Notes: a model not told the origin generated them from the sequence alone. A stretch of 43,228 nucleotides of DNA from Nitrosopumilales archaeon CG_4_9_14_0_2_um_filter_34_16 (GCA_002788515.1 PFRJ01000049.1:1-43228), one strand, 5' to 3'. Shown: positions 1 through 9,032, counted from the stretch's first letter. A program made the numbers and translations.

Positions 1-843
1 TGCCACAGGATCCAAGTCCAACGTAGTTTGAGTGACACCATCAATTGTTTCACCAATGTACATCTCATTACCGCCAGCAAACTGTGTTTGTTGGTAAGTC
101 CACTTGTTTCCTTCAAGATCAGTCCATTCAGCAGTGATGCTGCCAGTATTAGTTATTGGATCTAAATTAACTTGGACATTTCCAGTAATTTTTTTGTGTC
201 CACTCCCATCATAACTAAATGCGTCGTGACCACCTTTTGGAGTTATTCCATCAATAATGTAAGCAGTGTTACCCACAGATTTTATTTTTGTTAAAGGTAA
301 TTCTCCACCTGTAATTGAAGTATCACTAGAAGATATTGCAGAAAATTCCAAATCTACGGAATTAGTAGAATCACTAGATGTATTTTCAGAAGATGTGACT
401 TGAGCAGATGTTGCACCACCCACAATGATAGTTCCTCGCATATCAGGATGAACTGCACAATAATAGTAAAATACACCATCATCATTTAACACAATAGGAT
501 CTGCCACACCATCGATTCCAACAATTCCAGTGTCAAAGATGCCATTTATCATAGAACTTGCATCGGCAGGTGAAGCGTCAGGACTAGCATCAGTACTAGT
601 GGCAGTATGTATTTCAGGTCCAGCATTTTTGAATACTATAGAAGCACCTGCTGGAATTTCAGCAATTTCTGGAGAATAAGATCCTGGTTGAGAATAAGGC
701 AAAATTGTAATTTCACACACTACACTTCCAGTAGCATCAGAACAGTATTCAGGTAATGCAGCATGAACAGTATTACTTGGAATAAATAATGTCAGAAACA
801 TTAATGACATAACAGTTACAGTAATAGAGATAATTTTTTTCAT
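1..843 (-). CDS. Secreted cupredoxin (plastocyanin-like), 3' end outside window
   Basis: The frame is open from an ATG at 841-843 to the window edge (281 codons), so the C-terminus is missing. Residues 1-28 form a signal peptide (Lys-rich start, hydrophobic core, VHAA cleavage-like site). Residues about 45-150 form a type I copper domain: a first His in the EIHTAT segment and a Cys-Ala-Val-His-Pro-Asp-Met cluster supply the expected His, Cys, His and Met ligands. A Ser/Thr-rich linker follows, then a second domain of about 100 residues that I do not recognise. Family knowledge: such extracytoplasmic blue-copper proteins replace cytochromes as electron carriers in ammonia-oxidising archaea. 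The redox partner cannot be told from the sequence. Confidence 0.85.
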   Translation of the reverse strand, partial: MKKIISITVTVMSLMFLTLFIPSNTVHAALPEYCSDATGSVVCEITILPYSQPGSYSPEIAEIPAGASIVFKNAGPEIHTATSTDASPDASPADASSMINGIFDTGIVGIDGVADPIVLNDDGVFYYYCAVHPDMRGTIIVGGATSAQVTSSENTSSDSTNSVDLEFSAISSSDTSITGGELPLTKIKSVGNTAYIIDGITPKGGHDAFSYDGSGHKKITGNVQVNLDPITNTGSITAEWTDLEGNKWTYQQTQFAGGNEMYIGETIDGVTQTTLDLDPVA

Positions 844-865
844 TATGGTACAAATTTCGAAGAAG

Positions 866-889
866 AATATTTAAGAAGATTCCCAAATC
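866..889 (-). promoter_or_regulatory. Promoter of the partial cupredoxin gene
   Basis: Read on the minus strand, a GATTTGGGAATC element is followed by a CTTAAATATT TATA-like box. The box is centred about 27 nt before the ATG at 843, which implies a leaderless transcript. The TTTGGGAA plus TTAAATA arrangement recurs before several other genes in this window. Confidence 0.6.
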
Positions 890-956
890 AGTTCCAAATG
901 GTTTGATACATTTGGGGAAAGTCTTTTAGCATTTCATCCAACCATACACATGGGAC

Positions 957-2282
957 ATGATTAATGAAATTCAAGTCGAAAGTCAAATAGAAAATGTCGT
1001 AATGCCTGATAATCTAAAAATCGGATTGATGGTTGCAGAACAACGAAAAAAATGTGCTTCTGGTGGTTGTTTTGAAGAATTCTATGGACTTGGATTTGGT
1101 CAATCTCCTTTTCATGTCCTGCCTGTTTTAGCAAAAGCATTATCAGAAACTACAGAAAAAGGACATTATTCAGATGCAGAAGGAATTTTAGAACTAAGAA
1201 AAGCAATTTCTGATTTTAACAAAAGACATTTTGGATTAGAGGTTGACCCAAAAAGAATTGTTGTGGGTCCAGGAACTAAAGACATCATCAATACACTATT
1301 TGGAATCATTAAAGGTGATGTGATACTGCCATCACCATCTTGGATTGGATATAGACCACAAATTTATTTGTTAAACAAGCATTTTCATACATTTTTTCTA
1401 AAACCAGAACATGATTACAAAATTAACCCTGAAGAGTTTGAAGAATTTGTATCAAAATTACATGAAGGTCAACATACTCTAGTTCTGAACAATCCTCACA
1501 ATCCCACAGGAGCACTATATACCAAAGAAGAACTAGAAAATCTTGCAGATGTTTGCAGAAAACACAATGTTTTGGTTTTAGCCGATGAGATTTATGCCCT
1601 TGATACGTATGATTTTTCTAAATTTACTAGCATGGGGCAAATATACCCTGAAGGAACATTTGTGACAAATGGATTATCAAAGGATCGTTCTGCGGGAGGA
1701 TACAGACTGGGTTCGTGTATCCTGCCTACGGCATCTTCAGAAAAATTAGCTTCAGATTACAAAAAAGTGGCAGCCACAGTATACACCAATGTCTCCACAC
1801 CCATCCAATATGCTGCAATCAAAGCCTATGAACCTAATTCTGAAATTGATGATTACATCAACATGACTCGAGAGATTCATAGAATCATGGGAACGTATCT
1901 TTCAGAAGAGTGGGGTAAAGTTGAAGGTATAACTACAACAAAACCAAAAGGTGCGTTTTACTTTTTTGCAGATTTTAATCAACTTTCAGATGATCTTAAA
2001 AGAAAAAATGTAATGACGTCTAATCAACTTGGAGAATCACTACTGTCGTGTCCATTTCACATTGCTGTAGTTACAGGTGATGCATGTATGCTAGAACCTG
2101 ATAATTATGGTGCACGAATTGCGTTTGTAGATTATGATGGGAAGAAAACATTTGAGGATTACAAAAATACAAAGCCACAAAATTCTTCAGAAGAGTTGGA
2201 ATTTGTTTTACGAAATGCTCCATTGATGGTTCGCTCAGTTGATTCATTAAAAAAATGGGTCAGGTACATTAAAAGTAATTAG
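957..2282 (+). CDS. Class I/II PLP-dependent aminotransferase
   Basis: A 441-residue fold-type I aminotransferase of the aspartate/aromatic class. The substrate Asn-Pro motif lies in NNPHNPTGALY (about 178-188), the PLP-phenol Asp in VLADEIYALD, and the PLP-binding Lys is K242 in TNGLSKDRSAGG. It transfers amino groups between an amino acid and a 2-oxo acid in the cytoplasm, but the substrate is not fixed by sequence. The length is slightly above the usual 390-410, with an extra segment after about residue 395. The NDH-2 fusion gene starts 4 nt downstream, so co-transcription is likely. A weak TTTGGGGAAA plus TTTTAG promoter lies 30-45 nt upstream. Confidence 0.85.
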   Translation: MINEIQVESQIENVVMPDNLKIGLMVAEQRKKCASGGCFEEFYGLGFGQSPFHVLPVLAKALSETTEKGHYSDAEGILELRKAISDFNKRHFGLEVDPKRIVVGPGTKDIINTLFGIIKGDVILPSPSWIGYRPQIYLLNKHFHTFFLKPEHDYKINPEEFEEFVSKLHEGQHTLVLNNPHNPTGALYTKEELENLADVCRKHNVLVLADEIYALDTYDFSKFTSMGQIYPEGTFVTNGLSKDRSAGGYRLGSCILPTASSEKLASDYKKVAATVYTNVSTPIQYAAIKAYEPNSEIDDYINMTREIHRIMGTYLSEEWGKVEGITTTKPKGAFYFFADFNQLSDDLKRKNVMTSNQLGESLLSCPFHIAVVTGDACMLEPDNYGARIAFVDYDGKKTFEDYKNTKPQNSSEELEFVLRNAPLMVRSVDSLKKWVRYIKSN

Positions 2283-2286
2283 AAGA

Positions 2287-4194
2287 ATGGATACTCATCT
2301 AGATCCAATTGTAAATTTTTCGTTAAGAAAAGAAGTGTTCTTTGTAGCAGTTGGATCAGTTATTGGTGCGGTTACAATGCATCTGCCAATAATGTTCTCG
2401 GATTTGTTTGGTAATTCAACATATCAGATATGGTTGTTGACTGCAGCAAGGATTGTAAATTCATCACAACCTGAAATTGGTTTAGCTTTACACTTTTTTG
2501 TTGCGACAATGATAGGAATTGTCACTGGAATATTTTTACACAGAATTCTACGATTTAATATTTCTCGAATTCCAAAGGGATTAGCATATGGGGTTATTTC
2601 GGGTATGGTAGTTTTTGTCGTGTTTGCTATCCCCGTATCTCAGATATTTTTAGGCCCAAATACAATTGAGATATTATCTGAAATACATCCAGAGATGAAT
2701 TATCTACAAATCACTCAAGAAGTTGAACAGAATTTTCTAAATCAAATGTTAAACTCCCTAATCATGCATATAATCTGGGGTGTGACTCTGGGCACAATTA
2801 GTTCATTATTAACAAGAAAAATTGGTGCAAACTACCTGTGTCATGTTTGTAACATTGAATTTTCAAATATCAAAACCTATGAACACCACAAAGAAAATGT
2901 TCATGAAAATCCATCACCTGAAATGAAAAAGATTTTGATTTTGGGAGGAGGGTATGCAGGAGTTGGAGTTTTGAATAAGATTCAAAAATCATTTGAAAAC
3001 AATGTTAATGTAAGTATAGAACTTGTCAGTGAATCAAATTTTTTCCTGCATACGCCAATGTTGCCAGAAATGGCTACAGGAACTATAGAACCAAGACATA
3101 TCGCAACACCGATAAGAAGATTCTGTAAGAGGGCACAATTTCATCAAGCCAAAGTTGTAGATATCGCACTTGATTCAAAACAAATTACCATACAAAGAAT
3201 GACTGACAAATCTCAAAAAATTCTTTCTTATGATTATTTAGTTTTAGCAATGGGTGGAAAAACAAACTTTTTTGGAAATGTTAACATTGAAAAAAACTCA
3301 TTGACAATAAAGAGTTTAGATGATGCAATAAAAATTCGAAACCATTTGATCAGTATGTTAGAAGATGCAGATCAAGAAACAAATTTAGATTTGCAGAAAA
3401 AAATAATGACGTTTGTTGTTGTAGGAGGTGGCTTTTCAGGAGTAGAGACAGTTGGAGAGATAAATGATTTTGTTAGAGAATCAGCTAAAAAATTTTATCG
3501 AAATATTCATGAAGACAATATCAAAATAATTCTAGTATCTGCGGGAGATGGAATTTTACCAGAAATAGGAAATTTGGGGAAATATTCTAGTGAGGCATTG
3601 CAAAAAGCTGGAGTTACAATATACACAAACACCAGACTTGAAGACATTGTAAATGATACTGCAATGCTAAGTGATAAAAAAGAAATTTCAACAGGTACTG
3701 TGATATGGGCAGGTGGAAATATGGTTGAAGATGTTATTAAAAAAATAGATACTAAACACCATCAATCAGGCAGATTAATTGTAAATAGTCAACTCAAACT
3801 AGAAGATCATCCAGAAGTTTTTGCGTTGGGAGATTGTGTATTTTCAATAGACTCTCGTAGTGGAAAACCATATCCTCCAACTGCGCAACATGCAATTAGA
3901 CAAGCAAAAACGGTTGCTGAAAATCTGGAAAATAAGATCAACGGGGGGGGATTTCAAAAGGAATTCATATATGACACAAAAGGTTCCATGGCAAAAATTG
4001 GCAAAAAAGATGGGGTGGCATTACTATTAGGACATGAATTTAGAGGGTTTATTGCATGGTTAATCTGGAAGCAATATTATCTTGCAACGCTTCCAACTAA
4101 TGAAAAAAAGATTCGTGTAGGTCTTGATTGGTTCGTTGATTTGTTTTTTCCAAGAGATATTACAAGGTTATCAAACGTATTTGATAAAAAATGA
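2287..4194 (+). CDS. Type II NADH dehydrogenase fused to a membrane domain and C2H2 zinc finger
   Basis: This 635-residue protein has three parts. Residues 1-184 hold about four membrane segments. Residues 185-206 form a C-x2-C-x12-H-x4-H finger (C185, C188, H201, H206). From residue 214 it is a FAD/NAD(P) disulfide-oxidoreductase-fold protein of NDH-2 type: the FAD motif LGGGYAG at 219-225, the NADH motif VVVGGGFSGVETVGE near 377, and ALGDC near 512. NDH-2 enzymes pass electrons from NADH to quinone without pumping protons. They normally sit on the membrane by a C-terminal amphipathic helix, so an N-terminal membrane module is unusual. M213 could be the start of an ancestral stand-alone NDH-2. 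The start is 4 nt after the aminotransferase stop, and the 3' end overlaps the next gene by 4 nt. A sulfide:quinone oxidoreductase-like activity is the main alternative. Confidence 0.85.
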   Translation: MDTHLDPIVNFSLRKEVFFVAVGSVIGAVTMHLPIMFSDLFGNSTYQIWLLTAARIVNSSQPEIGLALHFFVATMIGIVTGIFLHRILRFNISRIPKGLAYGVISGMVVFVVFAIPVSQIFLGPNTIEILSEIHPEMNYLQITQEVEQNFLNQMLNSLIMHIIWGVTLGTISSLLTRKIGANYLCHVCNIEFSNIKTYEHHKENVHENPSPEMKKILILGGGYAGVGVLNKIQKSFENNVNVSIELVSESNFFLHTPMLPEMATGTIEPRHIATPIRRFCKRAQFHQAKVVDIALDSKQITIQRMTDKSQKILSYDYLVLAMGGKTNFFGNVNIEKNSLTIKSLDDAIKIRNHLISMLEDADQETNLDLQKKIMTFVVVGGGFSGVETVGEINDFVRESAKKFYRNIHEDNIKIILVSAGDGILPEIGNLGKYSSEALQKAGVTIYTNTRLEDIVNDTAMLSDKKEISTGTVIWAGGNMVEDVIKKIDTKHHQSGRLIVNSQLKLEDHPEVFALGDCVFSIDSRSGKPYPPTAQHAIRQAKTVAENLENKINGGGFQKEFIYDTKGSMAKIGKKDGVALLLGHEFRGFIAWLIWKQYYLATLPTNEKKIRVGLDWFVDLFFPRDITRLSNVFDKK

Positions 4195-4631
4195 ACGTCG
4201 ATCAAAAATTAGTTTATAACCAAAATAAAAAATATTATTTTATGCCATTTGAGTCCTTGTGTAGAAATAAAATTTTCAAAGACGTTCCAAATTATGAAGA
4301 TATTAAAGTAGACAAACAAATGAAAGAATTGTTTTCCTCAGTTTTTACTGGAATGGGTGGCAGGTACACCAGATTAAGAATACTTTGTGCAATTACAAGT
4401 GATCCTATGAACGCCATGGAACTTTCAAAAAGGTTGGGTTTAGATTACAAAACAATAACACATAGCATTGAAGTGTTGGAAAAAAACAATCTAATAATCC
4501 GAAAGGGTGAAGGGTATGGCGATTTATTTTTTCCTTCTGAACTAATATCTTCAAACTTACCTACGTTATATCATGTAATTAGAAAAGTAGAAGCAAAATT
4601 AGACAAATCTGAAAAAAAATACATTGAATGA
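4191..4631 (+). CDS. Winged-helix (ArsR-like) transcription regulator
   Basis: A 146-residue protein. The segment from about residue 55 to 115 fits an archaeal winged HTH: RYTRLRILCAI (helix 1), MNAMELSKRLGLDYKTITHS (helix-turn-helix), IEVLEKNNLI and a short wing before GDLFFPS. It starts inside the NDH-2 stop (ATGA overlap), so it is translationally coupled and probably controls this operon. I see no metal-binding Cys cluster, so an inducer cannot be named. The N-terminal 50 residues are not recognised. Confidence 0.75.
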   Translation: MNVDQKLVYNQNKKYYFMPFESLCRNKIFKDVPNYEDIKVDKQMKELFSSVFTGMGGRYTRLRILCAITSDPMNAMELSKRLGLDYKTITHSIEVLEKNNLIIRKGEGYGDLFFPSELISSNLPTLYHVIRKVEAKLDKSEKKYIE

Positions 4632-4669
4632 ATGATATGCTCAAGATGTAAAGAAGTTAAATCTAGGAT

Positions 4670-4997
4670 TTATTCTTCAATGTTTGCTTCATGTACATTC
4701 TGGATTGTGTGACCCACATTTGCACTTTTGGGTATTAAGAAAATCAATGTATGATCTGAATTTAACGATCGCACCAACATAACATGTTCTTGAAAAATGT
4801 TAAGTGTGGTAGCTAACCCTCCTAACTCTTTATCAAAATTCACAATTTTAAATCTAACGGATACTTTTTTTGCAATTTGTTGTAATAATGATGGAGTGTG
4901 TTTTGTACAGCATTCTTCTAAAATTCTATTTTCTAAAAGTTCTCCTTCATTGTATGACCAAGAAAAAAATATGAAAAAAATCCAACCCCCATATCAT
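4670..4997 (-). pseudogene. Broken small ORF, unknown protein
   Basis: On the minus strand a frame stays open for 108 codons (4993 to the TAA at 4670). It reads like a soluble protein with helix and strand alternation (for example LLQQIAKKVSVRFKIVNFDK and HTLIFLIPKS), but it has no ATG near its 5' end. An ATG at 4995-4997 begins a short peptide in another frame that crosses two runs of seven T before stopping. A one-base indel in either T run would join them. I read it as a frameshifted or decaying gene. Alternatives are a true non-ATG start or a sequencing error. The opposite-strand ORF at 4797-5105 has poorer composition and I treat it as a shadow. Confidence 0.35.
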
Positions 4998-5267
4998 CTT
5001 AACAGAGTTGTGAATAATATGGAATTAGGCATTAGATTAAATTCTCAATGTGATTACATAATTGCCAAATTTAAGAAAAAATACAATATTTTAGATATTA
5101 TTTGATACGATTAGGAAATTTTTAATATATAGTTACATCGAGTCGTCACTATATCCCAATACAAAAACTATGCATGTGTATTTGATGAATTTCTAAATGA
5201 TCGTAAAGTCTTTCTTTGATTTCAAAGATTTATTCACAACAATAATACTATTGATTTTTATCACATA

Positions 5268-5450
5268 CTAATCTTTTGATGCTTTTCCTTGATTCTTTCT
5301 CAATACCATTAGTTGTAATGCCTCTTTTGAGTAATCTATTCCGTGTTTATCAATCATATGTGTTTTAAATTCATTAATTACCTGCTCTTCATGCCCTTTA
5401 ATTTTAAATTCACAGACAAATCCATAATCCAAACATTTCAACATGACCAT
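5268..5450 (-). CDS. DUF1059 family small protein
   Basis: A 60-residue protein matching the DUF1059 pattern: an N-terminal Cys (LKCLDYGFVCEF) with a second Cys after a Gly-Phe, then a Lys-Gly-His segment, a helix with His (FKTHMIDKHG) and a basic tail. Members are small predicted metal-binding proteins of unknown function, common in archaea and actinobacteria. The start is supported by a TATA-like TTAAATAA ending about 24 nt before the ATG, preceded by ATTTGGGAATTTG. It is monocistronic. Confidence 0.75.
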   Translation of the reverse strand: MVMLKCLDYGFVCEFKIKGHEEQVINEFKTHMIDKHGIDYSKEALQLMVLRKNQGKASKD

Positions 5451-5473
5451 ATGTATAGTATGTATATTTTTTA

Positions 5474-5493
5474 TTTAATCAAATTCCCAAATC
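5474..5493 (-). promoter_or_regulatory. Promoter of the DUF1059 gene
   Basis: The minus strand reads GATTTGGGAATTTGATTAAA, a copy of the recurrent TTTGGGAA element directly fused to a TATA-like box. The spacing to the ATG at 5450 predicts a leaderless mRNA. Confidence 0.55.
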
Positions 5494-5617
5494 TTATTTG
5501 ACTAATCATTCCTACAGAAAATGATGACAACTTACTTGTTTCTAGAATAGAAATTCCTTTTTATCCGCCAAAATCTCTACGGATCTAAAAAACCATTAGA
5601 AAAATTAAGAAATTGCC

Positions 5618-6271
5618 CTAATCTTTGAATGAACCTATAGATGTCCTAGTATTGATAGAATCATTTGGAATGGATGGAAATTTATTCCCAATTTGGGTTT
5701 CTGCAACTGCTGCGGCCTCTTGTAAAATAGACTCAGTCTCTTGAGAAGACATCCCATAATCCATAAAATTGTAATTCTCACTAATAGAACCTGGAACCAC
5801 ATCTCCAAGCATGTTGCCCATAGACTCTAATTCCAAACTTGCTTGAGGCATTATCTTGTTCATTACCGGAACTACTGCCTTCATTGTGGATACAGCAGGC
5901 TTTATGGAAACTATGACATCGCCTATTGTATTTATGGTGGATAGTCTAAGTTGTGTTCTCTCTACTGATAATTTCATATTTCCTATCATTGATCTAGTCT
6001 TTCTTATTTGAACAAGTTCGTTTGCAAAAACTTTTGCTGCATGAATATTGCCATTTTGTTTGGCTTGCACAATCTTGTTAAAGATTTTTTGTTCTTTTTG
6101 AGATAACTGATTTGAGGTATTATCTAATTTTGATATTGGCCTGTTTAAGACTCTAATAGTATTTTCCACTTGAGGTTTTAAAGGCGGGGCTTTTTTTATC
6201 AAACCTTGAATATTCTCGGAAATTCCTGGAGTGGGTTTTCTTTGCCAGTCTTTTTCAAAATTTGACATCAA
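5618..6271 (-). CDS. ESCRT-III-like (CdvB/Snf7 family) protein
   Basis: A 217-residue, largely helical protein with the Snf7/CdvB core at about residues 35-155: a basic first helix (FNKIVQAKQNGNIHAAKVFA) followed by the helix running through QIRKTRSMIGNMKLSVERTQ. In the family this core polymerises on membranes, and in thaumarchaea the Cdv system drives cell division. A short tail (about 180-217, ESILQEAAAVAETQ) could be a MIM-like helix, but there is no room for the winged-helix domain seen in full CdvB, so it resembles the shorter CdvB paralogs. The first two codons are both ATG. No cdvA or cdvC lies nearby, which suggests a dispersed paralog rather than the core operon copy. Confidence 0.8.
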   Translation of the reverse strand: MMSNFEKDWQRKPTPGISENIQGLIKKAPPLKPQVENTIRVLNRPISKLDNTSNQLSQKEQKIFNKIVQAKQNGNIHAAKVFANELVQIRKTRSMIGNMKLSVERTQLRLSTINTIGDVIVSIKPAVSTMKAVVPVMNKIMPQASLELESMGNMLGDVVPGSISENYNFMDYGMSSQETESILQEAAAVAETQIGNKFPSIPNDSINTRTSIGSFKD

Positions 6272-6581
6272 ACATAATGTTAAAAGTTCAACTTATTACA
6301 AAGAGCCAAATAAAATCAACAAATATGATCATATTAACGATCATCACATATAATCAAAATCATAGTAAATCTAAAATTAAATTTGAATTAATTTTTTTGT
6401 ATGAATCAAGCACTCATGCGTAAAAAGTTGATTGTGACAACTGATTTAGGCATGGACCTTGATACATACATTTTTTTAATTAAAATTAATGCTATCTAAA
6501 TTAACTTACAAACTTTATGTTAATTTTTCTTATAATCATCTTTTGTAATAAATTAATTTTTAGAGTAAAACATTAGAATGA
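6272..6581. other. Intergenic region, no gene seen
   Basis: A very AT-rich divergent spacer between the CdvB paralog and the membrane gene at 6624. I find no ORF with convincing composition and no hairpin. The plus-strand promoter lies at its right end, described separately. Confidence 0.5.
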
Positions 6582-6603
6582 ATTTGGGAATGATCTTAAA
6601 TAC
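6582..6603 (+). promoter_or_regulatory. Promoter of the membrane gene at 6624
   Basis: ATTTGGGAAT is followed by the TATA-like CTTAAATAC, whose centre is about 25 nt before the ATG at 6624. It is the plus-strand counterpart of the elements at 866, 5474 and 9886. Confidence 0.6.
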
Positions 6604-6623
6604 ACATACAAAATGGATTACGT

Positions 6624-7181
6624 ATGCAAAAAAACTATTCTTCTAAAAGAGGGATTGGTGCAGGGGCAATTGCAGGAATAGTTGCAGGAATTGTAATGCT
6701 CATTCCTATGACAGTTATGATGTCCATGATAAATTTACCTGGAGATTTGTTTCCAGTTTTAGTAGGTATGGCTATGGGCCAAAGTCAAGAAAGTGCAGCA
6801 ATGATGGGAATTGTGCTTCATTTTGTTCCTAGTATAATAATTGGAGTTATTTTTGGTGCAGTAATTAGTACATCAAAACTATCGATTAGCAGATTCAAGA
6901 AAGGAATTCCTCTAGGCATAATTGCAGGAATCATCTCATTTGTAGTAATATTTCTACCAATGATGATGAATGTATTACCGCCAACGATGCTTCAATTAAT
7001 GCAAATGATGAATCCAGAAGCTCCACAAGATATGATTATGCAGCAATTACAAAGCATACAACCAATGCTTTTAGCAGGATCGCTAGCATCCCATATCATT
7101 TATGGCATAATTCTAGGTAGTATAACTTCAGCAATTGTTAAAAAAGCGCAAAAACTCACAGAAAAAACAACTTTGGAATAG
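6624..7181 (+). CDS. Small integral membrane protein, paralog of the NDH-2 leader domain
   Basis: A 185-residue protein with four predicted membrane segments (about 13-38, 60-82, 97-120 and 150-172) separated by a Met-rich loop (LMQMMNPEAPQDMIMQQLQ). It matches the first 184 residues of the NDH-2 fusion (2287-4194) along its length. Shared features are a His-containing second helix (LHFVPSIIIG versus LHFFVATMIG), the SISRFKKGIPLG / NISRIPKGLAYG turn, and a last helix with IIYGIILGSI versus IIWGVTLGTI. The function is unknown. Its paralogy to a respiratory-enzyme leader suggests an anchor or partner role at the membrane (inference). It has a leaderless-type promoter and no operon partner. Confidence 0.8.
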   Translation: MQKNYSSKRGIGAGAIAGIVAGIVMLIPMTVMMSMINLPGDLFPVLVGMAMGQSQESAAMMGIVLHFVPSIIIGVIFGAVISTSKLSISRFKKGIPLGIIAGIISFVVIFLPMMMNVLPPTMLQLMQMMNPEAPQDMIMQQLQSIQPMLLAGSLASHIIYGIILGSITSAIVKKAQKLTEKTTLE

Positions 7182-7259
7182 ATGTAAAATTTTGACTAGT
7201 AAAATATATGATAGATCCTATTTGGAATCTGTATATTTAATTACATATATTGAATACGC

Positions 7260-9032
7260 ATGAAATTTTTATTAATTCTAGCGTTATCATTTTTATTTGT
7301 ACCTTTAGTATTTGCACAAGAACCTATTAAAGAAATACCAATAGGTGAATTTCAATCAGTTACAGAACTTTTTGATTCTTCATTTACTTTTCAAATGGCA
7401 TTTGTAATACTAATTGTAGGAAACGTAGTAATTATTTTAGTACATAAATATTTTTCAAAGTGGATTGACTCAAAAAAAATACGATACACTAGACCTCATA
7501 TTGCAAGATTTTTTAAAATGATTCTCCTTCCATTGTTTGTCATTGTTCTAATTACATCGATTAATTCGTATGTACAGGCTACAGATTTTTTTACAAAAAA
7601 CACAGAGTCTTTAAATGAAGAAATTACACCATCAAAAACTTTTACTAAGATTTTAAACAGCTTAACTATTTTGATTATTGGATATACTACAGGTCACATA
7701 ATAACAATAATTCTAAACAAACGTGAAAAATTAAGTCAAGAAAAAGAATATTTTGAAGCATGGAAAGAACTTAGAGGATTTTTAGATGATGTTGGAGATT
7801 TTTTCCATACCGTTTGTGAGTGGATTCCACCAAAATCTCCACCAGATGATATGACAGTGGAAGAGTTTGAAAATTTACTAAAAACTGGAAAAGGACAACA
7901 CTATCTTCAACAATATCGTACCTCAAAAGGCAATACTATTGGGATCTTTAAACAAAAAGTGTCGCACCCATTTCAAGAATGGCAAAAATCTGAGAAAGAT
8001 AAATATGAAAAATATTATGACGATTGCATTAGTGGAAATAATGAAACAAGTCATCCGCTAAGATCAGGTGTTGTTCCTAAAGAAATTTTTACAATTGATG
8101 AATGGCGGGAAGAAAAACAGTTCAATAATTATGATCCTGTCATACCTGGTGCAAAACTTGCAGGATATGCTGAAAAAAAATCCCATGATCTTCCAAAATC
8201 TCTAAATCAAATCATTCCTGTTGCAATATTTTTCGCAACAATACTTGTAGTGATGTCGTGGTGGAATATGGATATTTTGGTTTTAGGTACTGCAGTTGCA
8301 GGATTCGGAGTAGGTATTGGATTTGCATTAAAAGAAACGATGGAGAATTTTTTTGCGTATTTTATGATCCGCAAAGATAAGATTTTCACAGAAGGTGATA
8401 GAGTTGAGATAGACAATTACAATGGATATATCCATAAAATAACATCCAGAGTTACATATGTTAGACATGCATTAAATGAGTCCATAGCGATTTTCCCAAC
8501 AAGACAGCTTATTGCATCCAAAGTTATCAATTACTCAAAGGAAATGAAATTTGTTCCTGCAATAGTAGAAGTGGGTGTGTCATATCTAAATAATGCAAAA
8601 CAGGTTGCTGCAATTTTAACCAAAGTTGGACAACGTGCCATGCAAGAAATAAAAGACGACCGAAATAAACACATAGTAATTCAAAATCAATGCCCATACA
8701 TAGAAGATAATAAACCAAGTTGTGGTTGTGATAAAGATTTGATGATTGATCTTAAGCAACCCAAAGTAAGATTTGTTAAATTTAACGAATCATCATTGGA
8801 TTTCAAAGTATGGGTATATGTGCGAGAATATTCAATGCAATTCAAAGTTGAAAGTGCGATAAGAATGATGATTCAAGAAGAATTTGAAAAGTATGATATA
8901 CGAATCCCTTGGCCAATTAGAACTATTTATTCTGGAGATGATAAAAAAGAAGCAAGTGAAATAGCAAAACTGGAAAAGGAACGACAAGAAGCTTTGAATA
9001 AATATGGAACTGGAGATATCAATTTAAAATAA
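7260..9032 (+). CDS. MscS-family mechanosensitive channel
   Basis: A 590-residue membrane protein. It has an N-terminal signal-like segment (1-19, ending VFAQ), helices at about 40-62, 82-104 and 134-152, a soluble insert of about 160 residues, then two helices (about 318-360). The second is the pore-lining type, rich in Gly and Ala (LGTAVAGFGVGIGFAL). The MscS beta domain follows (DKIFTEGDRVEI, IAIFPTRQL), then an alpha/beta domain. These channels open under membrane tension and release osmolytes. Odd points are the large loop before the pore helices and a C-x9-C-x-C cluster (C478, C488, C490) in the C-terminal domain. A TATA-like ATATTTAATT about 25 nt before the ATG supports the start. Confidence 0.85.
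   Translation: MKFLLILALSFLFVPLVFAQEPIKEIPIGEFQSVTELFDSSFTFQMAFVILIVGNVVIILVHKYFSKWIDSKKIRYTRPHIARFFKMILLPLFVIVLITSINSYVQATDFFTKNTESLNEEITPSKTFTKILNSLTILIIGYTTGHIITIILNKREKLSQEKEYFEAWKELRGFLDDVGDFFHTVCEWIPPKSPPDDMTVEEFENLLKTGKGQHYLQQYRTSKGNTIGIFKQKVSHPFQEWQKSEKDKYEKYYDDCISGNNETSHPLRSGVVPKEIFTIDEWREEKQFNNYDPVIPGAKLAGYAEKKSHDLPKSLNQIIPVAIFFATILVVMSWWNMDILVLGTAVAGFGVGIGFALKETMENFFAYFMIRKDKIFTEGDRVEIDNYNGYIHKITSRVTYVRHALNESIAIFPTRQLIASKVINYSKEMKFVPAIVEVGVSYLNNAKQVAAILTKVGQRAMQEIKDDRNKHIVIQNQCPYIEDNKPSCGCDKDLMIDLKQPKVRFVKFNESSLDFKVWVYVREYSMQFKVESAIRMMIQEEFEKYDIRIPWPIRTIYSGDDKKEASEIAKLEKERQEALNKYGTGDINLK

Noticed and set aside
3950-3960. Seven-G run in the NDH-2 gene, possible frameshift
   Set aside because: The frame reads through into conserved NDH-2 C-terminal sequence and the overlapping regulator start, so no shift is needed.
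4797-5105. 102-codon plus-strand ORF
   Set aside because: Biased composition, no promoter, and it lies antisense to a frame with better protein character.
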